NCBI GenBank assembly: GCA_033064195.1
Contig: JARBJD010000036.1
Span: 124,001-188,000 of the forward strand
Length of the DNA stretch: 64,000 bases
DNA from: Blattamonas nauphoetae
Taxonomy: Eukaryota; Preaxostyla; Oxymonadida
Reading direction: 5' to 3'
Both the position numbers and the translations under genes were made by a program. The notes under the pieces were generated by a model. It was not told the origin of the DNA. It was given only the letters and a program-made list of their open reading frames with translations, and did no database searches. Positions 38,911-48,467 of the stretch are shown here, piece after piece. Position 1 is the stretch's first letter. The number at the start of each line of letters is the position of its first letter.

Positions 38911-39107
38911 GGGTTCTCCAGGCAGCCCTCTCTTCATTTGGAAATATTCTTCAATAATCTTATTTTAAATTTCAGCAGTTCATGTTTAATCCTTTGCTCT
39001 GTTCTTTTTTAACAAAATTCTAGACATCAGAAGATCACGCCCATCTCAGACACTCACCACTTCCAAATTGAACACGGTTCGCTCTTCAGGTCTTCCATCA
39101 GTCAAAA
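38911..39107. other. Intergenic between the channel gene and the coiled-coil gene
   Basis: 197 bp, probably the 3' UTR of the channel gene and the promoter of the next. Nothing else recognised. Confidence 0.4.
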
Positions 39108-40771
39108 ATGAATCTCAATAAGATTGGGGTCATTGATGAGGAACCAGGTCTCCCCTACTTCCATTCATCATTCACACTCATTTTCATCTGATTCTTTCTT
39201 CAACCAAAATTTTTGGAACATAGATGAGCATTTTGATGATTCCCAATCTGTCTGATAGTCCTGTTTCCTCGTTATGTTCGCAAATAAACTCCAATTTCTC
39301 TTTTTTCCAGAAAAATGACAATGCTAATGAACAAGACGTTATCACGATTATCCTTGGACAACCGCCACTTGAACAAGCACAAGCTGTTACTACGGATGTA
39401 TGATCTCGATTTTGTGTCGATCTGTACCGTTTATCCCAAAATCATTCATTCATCAGGCAGAAGCAATTTCTCTCCCGGATCTACGCCAAGAAGGAAAAAT
39501 CACAACTGATGTCCTTCCAACGTCAGCACTCGATCCTCCAAATCCAATTCCACTGAGTCGCGTTGCTGGTGACAAGAGTTAGTCATCTCATCAATCTTTT
39601 TCAAACTCTTCAGTTATCAAGCAAACAGAAGAAGATTCATTATCAAATCTCGCATCACGTCATTCAAAACACAGAAACATTCATGAAAGACTTTATGGAT
39701 TGCATGAAGAAAAACTCCTCCAACAAGCTCTAACCGAACAATTGAAATCCATGGACTTGGATGATGCTGAGAAAACAAAAACAGTCAAATCTCCAAAAGG
39801 TCAACGAAAATCAGATTATCTTTATGGATTAAGTATACTCACCTTCTTCACAGCCATTTCTTCAGGTAAAAGTTTGGAAATGAAAAGAAAACAACAACGA
39901 CAACAAGCCGAAGAAGAAGAAAGAAAGGCTCACAATCCACAACTTTGTCCGAACTCTCGAGAAATCGCAGAAACGCAGGCCCCATCAGCAGTCCATCTCG
40001 CCATTACTCAGGGAATCACACCAAAACGAGTCGTACACTGTATTTGTCTGAAATTCTATATATTCTTCAGCTCCACCTCCACCTGCTGATGATCTGGAGT
40101 GTACTTTTCGGCCATCTATCAACCAAACATCACCAATCAATTCACCAGAAACAAATCGAGAAAAGGAAGTCCCACGATACCTTCAACTCATTGAAAAGGT
40201 CATATTATTGTTTGTCTTATGCTTTTTAGGGTGAACTAACAAAACAAAAAGAACTTAAGTTGAAGAAAGAACTCGAGGAACAAGAAATGAGAGAAGTTCG
40301 TCCACCGCATCGACTAGCTCAGGAGGAATCTGATGCGTCTGCATTTTTCTGCCTTATTTGTGTAGTCTTGTTCCAAATAAACCGTTTCTGGAACGGAACG
40401 AAGAGTGGGGACTCAAAACCATCGAAAAGAAGCAGAGAATCGCTCGAGAACTGAAAGAAAGAGAAGAAACTCCAATATCGCCGCCATCATCCTATGAACC
40501 CATTTCCGATCAAGTAGGGGACAATTGGAAAGAGGAGACATCTGGTGTTCAGTCACATCTCCATAGGCAGGTTCGAGCACGTGAAATGCGGATTGAAAAA
40601 CCAAACTATAATACTACCCGGCAATACCCGCCTCCTCCGACCACATTTAAAGAGTTTCAGTTGGGAAAGAGTCGGTCTCAGATCAAATCGTTGGCAAGGG
40701 TCTGTTCTTTCATGTGTTCAATCTCTCAGCCTGTTGAGGACCTTCCCCCGACACCAAACCATCTCAATTGA
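39108..40771 (+). CDS. Coiled-coil protein with a CTFRPSIN-type motif, possibly flagellar
   Basis: About nine exons: a first exon from 39108 or 39136 (start uncertain), then 39311-39397, 39457-39577, 39614-39832, 39866-40039, 40071-40198, 40230-40336, 40366-40699 and 40730-40771, all in phase, about 410 residues. The first intron is 163 nt by one model; the others are 29-60 nt. The protein is charged and helical (ERLYGLHEEKLLQQAL near the start, ELTKQKELKLKKELEEQEMR later) and contains ECTFRPSINQTSP near residue 225, then FLERNEEWGLKTIEKKQR. Short 'CTFxPxIN' segments of this style recur in uncharacterised axonemal and flagellar proteins of protists. The flagellar role is an inference from that motif and from flagellar genes nearby. 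The stop is TGA. Confidence 0.6.
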
Positions 40772-40988
40772 TCTTTTCTTATTTTTAAGTCGTTGTATTT
40801 TATCTCTTGGCCTTTCTCAAACGATAAGGAAGACACTTTTTGAAAACTTGGGAGTGGACTCAAGTCAATTGATTCAAAATAGTTACAAAAATGATTCATG
40901 AACACATCTGTTTGGTTTCTAAATGGAAATGATAGAGTGAAATGGTCTTGAAGTTGAAAAATGAAGATCTTGGTGTGATCGACCCTCC

Positions 40989-41360
40989 ATGAAAATGTTT
41001 ACCAAATCTTCCGAAAAAATCTCCAAAACTGTCAATAAAGTCCGTAAATTCTCAGATAAAATTGTAAAAACAAAACGAAAAGAGTCTGAAAAAGCTGAGA
41101 ATGTCAACGGACCTTAAAAGTGGCATGACATCGACGTCCAACAAAAGGTCAAGCGGAGATCAAAAGAGTACGAAAATGATGAAGTAAAAAATATACTCTT
41201 CGACGTGCAAATCAGATTCGATCGTGAAAATGAAAGTGCATCGTGGGAAGATGCGAGAACTATGGTATTTTCATTTTTCTGGTTAGATAAAAGGTGGGAG
41301 ATAGCAAGAGAAAAAAAGTATTCAAGAAATTTGAATAGCGAATCCATCAAAAAAACCTGA
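40989..41360 (+). CDS. Small charged ORF with one in-frame TAA, outside known families
   Basis: From ATG 40989 (MKMFTKSSEKISKTVNKVRK) the frame runs 42 codons to a TAA at 41115-41117. It then continues in the same frame with protein-like sequence (KWHDIDVQQKVKRRSKEY, later NILFDVQIRFDRENES) to a TGA at 41358-41360. A 22-nt GT..AG segment at about 41261-41282 may be an intron. If translated only to the TAA, it is a 42-residue basic peptide. If TAA is read as Gln, it is a 123-codon protein. It sits 9 bp before a 30-bp sequence repeated at 52144, so it may belong to a mobile element. Confidence 0.35.
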
Positions 41361-41887
41361 AAGAATTGGGTCAGAATTGTAGACATAATTCAAAAGTTCT
41401 CACCAGTTTATCTAAAGCTTCAAAGAAGAGAATATTGGTGTGATTCTGAACGAAATAATACAAATAACAAATGTCCATTTCTAAAACAAAAGTGACTCAG
41501 AATCACACTACATTTTCTTTAGGAGTCAGAGTTATTATCTTCAATTGATTACATTCAGATCATGACTAGCCTGACCTTTCCTCGTGGTTTTTTTTGTCCA
41601 ACCCCACATCTCATAATCCTTCGTTGTAATGTCCATAGTATCGTAAGATAATTTAAATCACGAGATGAGTCGTTGAGCTTGTCACGACGTCGTCCTTTCG
41701 AGAGTTAGGTGGGAATGTGGCGCTACATGAGACGAATTCTGGATGTGTCATTCGACGAAGATGATTAAAGATGAATTTCCGACATTTAGTGGTCTTTCAA
41801 ACCTAGAACGGTGGAAAATAACGAACCAGGCGTGGGATGCAATTTGTTCGTTCTGGCCATCAAGCCCTGACCAATTTGTTCTTCATC
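41361..41887. other. AT-rich stretch left of the hAT-like element
   Basis: No gene supported. 41369-41398 is a 30-bp sequence repeated almost exactly at 52144-52173. The last 8 bp before the element form its target-site duplication. Confidence 0.5.
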
Positions 41888-41920
41888 TCGCTCTCTAGGC
41901 ATGGGCGGTGGTCGGTCTGA
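41888..41920. repeat. Left target duplication and terminal inverted repeat of the hAT-like unit
   Basis: TCGCTCTC (41888-41895) is the target-site copy. The element begins TAGGCATGGGC at 41896. The outer 25 bp match the other end, inverted, at 21 positions. Confidence 0.9.
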
Positions 41921-41970
41921 AAACATCGAGTCCAGTCCCTAAAAACAAAACAGTCGGCGACTTTTTTGAA

Positions 41971-42060
41971 GTGCCCTTTAGTCGAGCGGTAGCACCGCAG
42001 CTTTTTGTTCCCCGGACCCAGGATCGAATCCCGCCCGGGACACTTTATTGTTGCCTTTTT
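41971..42060 (+). tRNA. tRNA-like sequence with pol III signals (pseudogene or SINE-type head)
   Basis: 41971-42043 has an A-box match TAGTCGAGCGG (41979-41989), a B-box match GGATCGAATCC (42021-42031) and ends that pair GTGCCC with GGGACAC if one A bulges. A T5 run at 42056-42060 could end pol III transcription. The D and anticodon stems pair poorly, and the loop position reads TTT (Lys) only if forced, so a functional tRNA is unlikely. It lies inside the hAT-like unit. Confidence 0.4.
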
Positions 42061-42460
42061 CTCATTTTTGATTCACAACATCTCTATAATTAGTTCATCA
42101 CATTTTTCACGAAATTACTGTTTCTGGGGTCGTGGTTCAAGAGTCCCTGAGTCGGTCTGTCTTTCCCCAACATCGGACAAAAAGTCGGCCTGACCGACCG
42201 ACTCCGACTCCTTCTTTTTACTCGAACACCTTTCCATAGATTTAGATAATTGTTAAATAGTGTTTTATTTCTTTTCAATACATATCAATCATTCTCTTGC
42301 AGGATCTCACTCTTGAACCCAGCTGTCCCACAGCCGACTTGGATCAAGACATGATAACCACCAGTATCAACGATCCTTCCTTAATCTTCTCCTGAGTATT
42401 TTTTTCTTGATTTTTCTACATTATTTCTCTCTTCAGGATTCTTGAACCACATTTCCACAG
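42061..42460. other. Subterminal part of the hAT-like unit before the cargo gene
   Basis: Contains further GTCGGTC-type motifs at 42152-42158 and 42185-42207 and otherwise no supported feature. A pyrimidine-rich segment ending in CTTCAG at 42436 could be the end of a 5'-UTR intron of the cargo gene. Confidence 0.4.
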
Positions 42461-45073
42461 ATGAAGACAAATGTCCCCTCCATCGACTATCTCACACTTG
42501 AAGTGCCTCTCCCACATGAGTCTGTTCTCACCTTCATTAATACTCCGCCTTCCTTTGCGTTCCTTTCCATCTCCTTACAATACATGACACCCTTTTCTCG
42601 ATTCATGCCTTTTCCTCTTTTCTGATATGTGATTTGTTGCAGCACTCACTGGACACGAATCCGACAAGGCTTCCAAGCATGTGAGAATCAGAAGGTGGTC
42701 ATGATCACACGCTCCATGTGAGATCCTGTGCCTTGGACTTTCGTCCAACATCCCCGACGAGAATAAAAAGATTGTTCGTCGATGGATTGCAACCGCGCCA
42801 CATTTCCAGGAAGGGAAGTATAGTTCCATGCGCATCGGAGTGCAAAAGGGCGCATCCCGACAGCGTCACATTCAACCCGTCCTCCCCCACCACTCCCCTC
42901 TTTCTGACCACTCGAATCCCAACCAAGTCCACTCTTTCGTCGGCCTCGTCTCATCCAATGGAAAAAAGCGTGTATGTGGGGGTGTGTATGGATGAACAAG
43001 AGAAGTGCGAAATGAAGTGCAAGGGAGATCGGATGTGTCTTCTGTCCTGCTTCCAAAAGCAGCGTCCCTGCATCCACAGTTGCATTCAGGGAGCTCACGA
43101 GGTTTGTTCACAATTTTTCTTCATTATTTTCTGCCATTCCTCCGACTCTGCCTCCGCCATCTGTGATCCAAATATTATCTTCATCCAGCTCTCCTCTTCC
43201 CTCAAATCATCCCCGTCGATCAGTTCTTCCCTGTGCGATGGGATCTGTTCCTCACAATACCGTCTCTGCTCGAACCAATGTGACCAAAAACCGGATGCCC
43301 AAATGAAGACAGAAGACGAGCCAAAAACTGAAAATGAACCCGAACTGGAACAAACCAAAACTTAGAAAGAGAAAGACGAAGAAAGAGCCATTTGCGATGT
43401 TTAATGCTTCGACGAGAAGATGGAATGTGTCCTACGCTGTCCCATTCTCTCAAACGAGGTCTGACACACTCCTCTCCCTTTCTATTCCATTTTTTCTTCA
43501 TATTTCAACCATATTCGCCTCTTTTCTCCCCTTTTTCATTTTCTCCATTTTTTTCTGACCAACCAGAACATCACCCAATGCGAACTGCTCTGCCAAACTA
43601 ACTTCGAACACGGACTACACCAAATCCAACCAGACGACCTGTGCTCTCTTTAAACTCTCATCGACACTCGTCGCTCGTGTTTCTCGCTTTGCAAACCATC
43701 ATTCTTTGCATCTTCACTGTAAACACTCGATACACCCTCACTCGCGCCATGTGTCGCAGCATTCGATTCATGTCTGTCAGTTTTCGACGAAAATGGAACT
43801 GATTGCATCACAGACTGTCTTCAACGAGGAGAATTGTGCGTCGCTCGCTCCATCCTCTCATAGCTGTCCTCCTGCCAACAGAATTGCCGCTCATCGCTTC
43901 TCAACTGCGTCGAACTCTGCTCATCCCAACAGGCACCTCTCCCAAACTCTCCGAACACTCGCCCGTCGTTCTCCATGCACAACACTGAGCGGTGTGTGGA
44001 TCAGTGTTATCAGAAAAGCGAAGGATGCGTGTTGGATTGCGGGAAGAGCGAAATGACAGAATGTGAACGAACCTGCATAACGAAACTGACGCAATGCACA
44101 GCGGGAGATAGTGGAGAAGACAACGAGAAAAATGGAGAGAAGAAGGAGGAAAAGAGAGGAGATGGGATGTCAATCATGTTTTCGCAGTTCAAAATTGGAC
44201 ACGAAGCGAAAGCGACGAAGGGATGTGTTTTGGCAGCAGGCGTGTTTGATGTGCAGTCAACAACGAAAGGGCACTTCTCTCTCGCTGCATCTACAACGGC
44301 TCGGCAGCACGCCCAAACTGTGTTCACCATCCTTCGTCGTCTTCAGGTCGATCCACTCGGAGTTATCGTAGTCGAAGCCGGTCTCTCCCTCCCTCACCAG
44401 CAGCCGCTCCATCTCACCACACTCCTTCACACCCACGTTCTGCGCAGTGAACGACGGAATGCAAGCCGACGGGCGGTTCGAGCTGAAAGGGGCGTTGTGC
44501 GTGGACATTCTGTGGGAGAGACGCTGCCTGAACATTGTGTCTGGAGTGATGGGACTGCCGCTGCCGTCTGTGTCGGTGAAGAAGGACAGGGTGGAGGAGA
44601 AGATGAAGGGCTTCTTTGAGATCGGAGCACTGTCAGCGAAGATCTCGACGCAGCGGGCGCTGAAGAAGATGCTGCGGAAGACGAATGATATTCTGTTTGC
44701 CTTTGCGCTACCGTCCCCACAACTGAAGAAGAAGTCGAATGTGAGTCTGTTTGGGCAATTGAAGCTGCGAGTGAGAAGGAAGAAGATCGATGAGAAGAAA
44801 GAGGACGGGGAAGGAGTGAAGGGAGGGGAGAGTGCAGAGCGGATGGAGGGAGTGGATGGGGAGATCGATGACTCAGACACAGACAGCGGAGAGCAGTCTG
44901 GGAGGGAGAATGCGTTCGCCACAGTGGAACTGCGAAGAGGGGAGAGGGAAGAAGAGAAAGAGAAGGACGAACGAGAAGAAAAGAGTGAGATAATGCGGAT
45001 AGTTTCACAGTTCACTCCACTCTCTTTCATATGTGTTTGTTCTGTTTCAGTCCAGTATCTTTCAATAACATGA
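42461..45073 (+). CDS. C-x3-C repeat protein gene carried by the hAT-like unit, with five in-frame TAA/TAG codons
   Basis: Six exons in consistent phase: 42461-42558, 42643-42717, 42771-43101, 43189-43458, 43567-44346 and 44372-45073 (752 codons including the final TGA). Exons 3-5 hold about 16 C-x3-C motifs, often paired with six residues between (CDGIC..CSNQC, CVDQC..CVLDC). Exons 5-6 add a Cys-poor region (FSQFKIGHEAKATKGCVLAA; FELKGALCVDILWERR) ending in a Lys/Glu-rich acidic tail. In-frame TAG/TAA codons lie at 43363 (TAG), 43402, 43651, 43720 (TAA) and 43861 (TAG); there is no internal TGA. The 43402 codon sits inside a C-x3-C motif (CDV-stop-C). Read by the standard code the product ends at about 226 residues; with UAR as Gln it is about 751. 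No signal peptide or domain family is recognised. The exon 3-4 intron could instead be retained, since it is open. Confidence 0.5.
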
Positions 45074-45214
45074 TCATCACCATTTCACAACAATTCACTT
45101 AGAAACAAAGGAAATTGAAGAAAAGTGTGAAAAAACTATCTCAGCGACAAGATCATCGATTTTGGAGGAAAAGGGCACGATCGCAAAAAAAGCAGTCGGT
45201 CGGTCGACGAGCAG

Positions 45215-45247
45215 TCGGACCGACCGCTGCCCATCCCTATCGCTCTC
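45215..45247. repeat. Right terminal inverted repeat and target duplication of the hAT-like unit
   Basis: The element ends ...GCCCATCCCTA at 45239, followed by TCGCTCTC at 45240-45247, identical to the left flank. Confidence 0.9.
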
Positions 45248-45373
45248 AAAAGTCAGAAATGTCCATCACTTATCTCATCTATTGAGGAGCGGCAAAAAAG
45301 TTTCAAAATGATTTCGTCCCCATTCGTTTTTCAAAAATCTCTCTCAGTGTCATAGTTAAGCCTGATCAAAGAC

Positions 45374-46170
45374 TTGTTGGATATCCACAAAAAGTCTACA
45401 ATCGAAGGGTTAGCCATTGAATCCGTGTTAGCCATGCAATATTCATATGGTGAACTGTGTGTTGCCTGGTACCAAAAATCCTGGAGCCGATACCATTCAG
45501 CTCAGACTCATCGAAAAACCTGCCGTCATCAGAGGGATACAACAACCCACCCCCCTGCCCACTCTTCTTTCAAGAGAGATGAGCCAAAGTTTAAAGACTT
45601 CATTCTGGATCATTCCAGCGAGTCGTCACGGACACAACAACTCAGATAGCTAGATCCTTCAAATTGGATGAGAGATCGCACGACCAATCGACCAAAACGA
45701 GAAATCTGGGAACAATTGGACGGTGAAACTGGCATACACATTGGATACAGTTCATTTTGTCAGTTGACGATCGATCTGCGACAAGCAAAGTCAAGAACCG
45801 ATTGTTGCCCTGACAGTTTACGATTAAGAGAAGCTCAATATGAGTTAACTCATCATCCCGATAATCTTGAAGAGAGAAAGGAAGAGCTCATGACCGAAAT
45901 ACAAGAATTTGAGGATCACCTCTTTGCAACGGATGAACAGAGAAAAGCCAATAAAACAATAAAGAAGAATCTAGTGGCAAACCAATTCCTCCTAATCGCT
46001 GATTTTATAGAAAATTGGTAGTGTCTGGATCAACTGAAGAATCGCAGAAGGAGTTCATCCACAAACAACAGCATTCAGATCTGGCGTTTGTGGTCCGCTA
46101 CAAGGATGAGATAGAAGAGGAGGGCAAACAAGAATTTCACTTCATCTCCGAAGTCTTAAACCATTAGGCC
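45374..46170 (+). mobile_element. Decayed transposon-derived ORFs, family not recognised
   Basis: Two neighbouring open stretches, about 45447-45653 and 45668-46021, are followed in another frame by 46020-46168. The sequence has a Cys pair (SRTDCCPDSLRLREAQYEL), a helical segment, then FLLIADFIENW and DLAFVVRYKDE. This order (CC motif, coiled coil, 'xxMDFKEN'-like strand) recalls a class of uncharacterised transposase-like proteins in invertebrate and fungal genomes, but that is from memory and unproven. Frame changes between the pieces show it is not intact. Confidence 0.35.
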
Positions 46171-46304
46171 TCTTTTTTTCTTCGAATAGTTGGCCGCATT
46201 TTAGGAACAAACTGTTCCAATGTTTCTTTTTATCAGACATTCCAACTCTGAACGCCTCAATTTCAACATTCATATTCTGATACTTTGAGTTTCACAGGAA
46301 GAAC

Positions 46305-47130
46305 GTGTGCGACGCCGAATTTTGGACACTGACAAAGATACTACATGGACATGTATCTGATCAATCAATCGAGACTTGTACTGTGTTCTTAGATTACTTT
46401 ACAATGATTCATCAATCCAAAGACTCTCGAAATGTGAGACGTATCAGATTTGAGCCATCTTTCGCATTTGAATCGCTTGAAACTGATCATGACGGTGTAA
46501 CAAAATCTCTTTGCTTCACACTCTCCAAATTTCGACTCCTAGCCAGTGTCTCAGCTGCAATTCCTACCTCAAAATGGCTCCCGCTTCCCTTCAAGTATGA
46601 TTCTGGGTCCACCAGCTGCTAACATCCCACACAACAGAGAACGAATCTGCATAGAATGCAACAAACTTTTGAAAGAACGGGTGGTTTCCCATCAATCATC
46701 CAGCGATCCTCTAAGCCCCTCTAAATTTTCTCTCTTTTTCCATGTTATGTACCATTTCAGAAGACGGGGTCCTACATATTGAATGTGTATGAGGTGGGGT
46801 TGCAGCTGAAGTGTTCGAATCCTATCTTCGGCGACTTTTTGTTTCATTGCCCCCACGTAACACCTACGCGTCTATCATGGACAACTTTGCCATCCACCAA
46901 GTGAATACCGAACAGAGAATTGCAATGGCCAAACATCATGTCGCGTTCAACACGACTTATTCACCAGATTTGAACCCAATTGAACTGGTCATCGGCAGGG
47001 TGAGAACGAATTCATCCTGACGATCAATGACACTTTCAATGAAATAGATCGGGCTGAATGAAGACAATCCATCGCACACGTCCGAAACAAGATTACACCG
47101 AAGGCAGTGCAATATCTTGATCATTGATTC
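46305..47130 (+). mobile_element. Tc1/mariner/IS630-type transposase relic
   Basis: The 46811-47020 frame encodes SIMDNFAIHQ and TTYSPDLNPIELVIGRV, the second and third catalytic regions (D, then E/D after PDLNPIE) of Tc1/mariner/IS630 DDE/D transposases. The first catalytic region is not visible. The preceding frame 46305-46622 may be its remains or belong to the neighbouring relic. Stops split the sequence and no terminal repeats were found, so it is an old fragment. It could be related to the transposase that once mobilised the TA-flanked element at 2172, but nothing ties them directly. Confidence 0.6.
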
Positions 47131-48207
47131 CACTTTCTAGTCCATTCTGATTCTGTATTCAGCTCGACTATTTCTGATTTTCAAGAATGACATTCACCGG
47201 TTTTGATGGTTGAAGAGAGCTTTTATTTTTTGCTTTAGAGCGACGAGGCGGTTTGTGTGGCTTGGGACGAGAACTCAAAAGTGATTGGGAAGGAATCGGA
47301 GTCACTGGATGTGGAGGTATCGTAGACGGTGGTATCAGAACGTGATCAATCGAAGATTTTAACTCCCAAAACTCGCCAAGAAAACGTCGCACTAAAATGA
47401 CTAGTATCGTGAAAAAATCAGTCTGAGTCTTCAGACAAGCGACAAAATACTCAAAACGAACTTTTTCTTTTTTTTCAGGAAAAACAGATGTTTTTCACAT
47501 CTTTCTTGAACTAGACTGTATTTCACCAATTGGGAAGCGGCTGCACATTGTCGAGTCCATCGACATGAAACAACCTGCATTAGTAACCCCAGAATACAAA
47601 AAAAGCCTTCCTGAGCCAAGGTGCCAACGAGCAGACCCCGAAACCAAGAAAGTTGCAGCATAAGCAAAAAAGCCTTCCCAAAAGGTCATCGTCATCAACG
47701 ACGACGACTAATCCAAATCTTTTTTCAATATTTGAGTTAATCGCTTCTCTATCTCTCTCGTCTATCCACTTCTTTTCTGAAGATGGTTCATTTCGACACC
47801 AAGTTCTGGATTGTTGACATGGATCGGCTTTGTGACACATCTATCAATCGTTTTTTTCGACGGCCGAAGCACAAACCTTCTTCTGGATGTATGCAGCCTC
47901 ACGTAGATTCTCTCTCACGATAAAAAAAGTTTTATTTGGTTTAAATCGGATTTCTCGTTTTGGAGATTTGAGCTGAAAAAGTTTGAAAAATGTGTGCATT
48001 CCTGCTGTACACAGTATTTTGAGGATTTCTCCGATTCCCTGGTGAATGAAATGCTCAACTTTCATTTTTTTCTTCGTTTGACCACAATGGTTTGTTTTGA
48101 CCCCAGGTTCCGGGTTCCTGACACCGACCGGGTTACTGACGATTCCATAAATCGAAATTGAATAGTTCACAATCGAATTAAATGAAGAGTTAATTTATGG
48201 GTGTTGA
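47131..48207. other. Repeat-derived stretch with a diverged 66-bp duplication
   Basis: No gene supported. 47785-47850 and 48089-48154 match at about 70 percent and both can encode FD(T/P)(K/R)F...D.DR..D.SINR, which suggests a repeated protein segment from an old element or lost gene. Confidence 0.4.
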
Positions 48208-48336
48208 GGAAATGAATGATGGCACAAAAGGCCATCAGCTCTACGACTCCTTCGGGACAATCCTGGAGAAAGGAAGGATCGACTTGGACCAAATCGTCAG
48301 TGTGGCTACCGACAGTGAGCCGGCAATGATTTCATG
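48208..48336 (+). mobile_element. hAT-type transposase fragment
   Basis: A short frame reads GHQLYDSFGTILEKGRIDLD followed by QIVSVATDSEPAMIS, closely like the conserved 'L....L.K..I.L.K.VSVTTDGAPAMVG' block of hAT (Charlie/ZBED-like) transposases, which contains the first catalytic Asp (TD). Only about 40 codons survive. It shows that hAT elements have been present in this genome. Confidence 0.6.
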
Positions 48337-48467
48337 ATCAGGTGGTTTAAATATCTAGGTTTCATCCCTATCTCCAGTATTCAAGTAATACGGAAACAAA
48401 CATTTGTGGAGACCTTAAGAGCGTCTGAGTCCAAGTGAACAGACAAAACCTTCTCATCGTAAATTGT

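Larger units (their letters stand above)
41896..45239. mobile_element. hAT-like non-autonomous DNA transposon carrying a gene (Pack-type)
   Basis: 3,344 bp bounded by imperfect inverted repeats reading TAGGCATGGGC (left) and TAGGGATGGGC (right, inverted). It is flanked by an exact 8-bp duplication TCGCTCTC at 41888-41895 and 45240-45247. An 8-bp duplication with TAGGG-type ends is the hallmark of the hAT superfamily. GTCGGTC/GACCGAC motifs cluster near both ends (about 41912, 41952, 42152, 42185-42207, 45193-45228), resembling subterminal transposase-binding repeats. No hAT transposase is inside. The cargo is a tRNA-like module (41971-42060) and a six-exon Cys-rich gene (42461-45073). A decayed hAT-type transposase fragment lies nearby at 48208. 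It should move only with a transposase supplied elsewhere. The perfect target duplication suggests recent insertion. Confidence 0.85.

Noticed and set aside
43363-43863. Removing the in-frame TAA/TAG codons of the cargo gene as tiny introns
   Set aside because: No GT..AG pair spans the TAG at 43363, and a 21-nt GT..AG segment around 43402 would destroy a C-x3-C unit. Splicing cannot explain all five.
44257-45030. 257-codon minus-strand Ser/Phe-rich frame
   Set aside because: It is the mirror of the Lys/Glu-rich exon of the cargo gene; the plus-strand frame splices in phase with upstream exons.
46811-46822. B-box-like GTGTTCGAATCC and the similar motif at 55259 as tRNA genes
   Set aside because: No A box at proper distance and no cloverleaf pairing.
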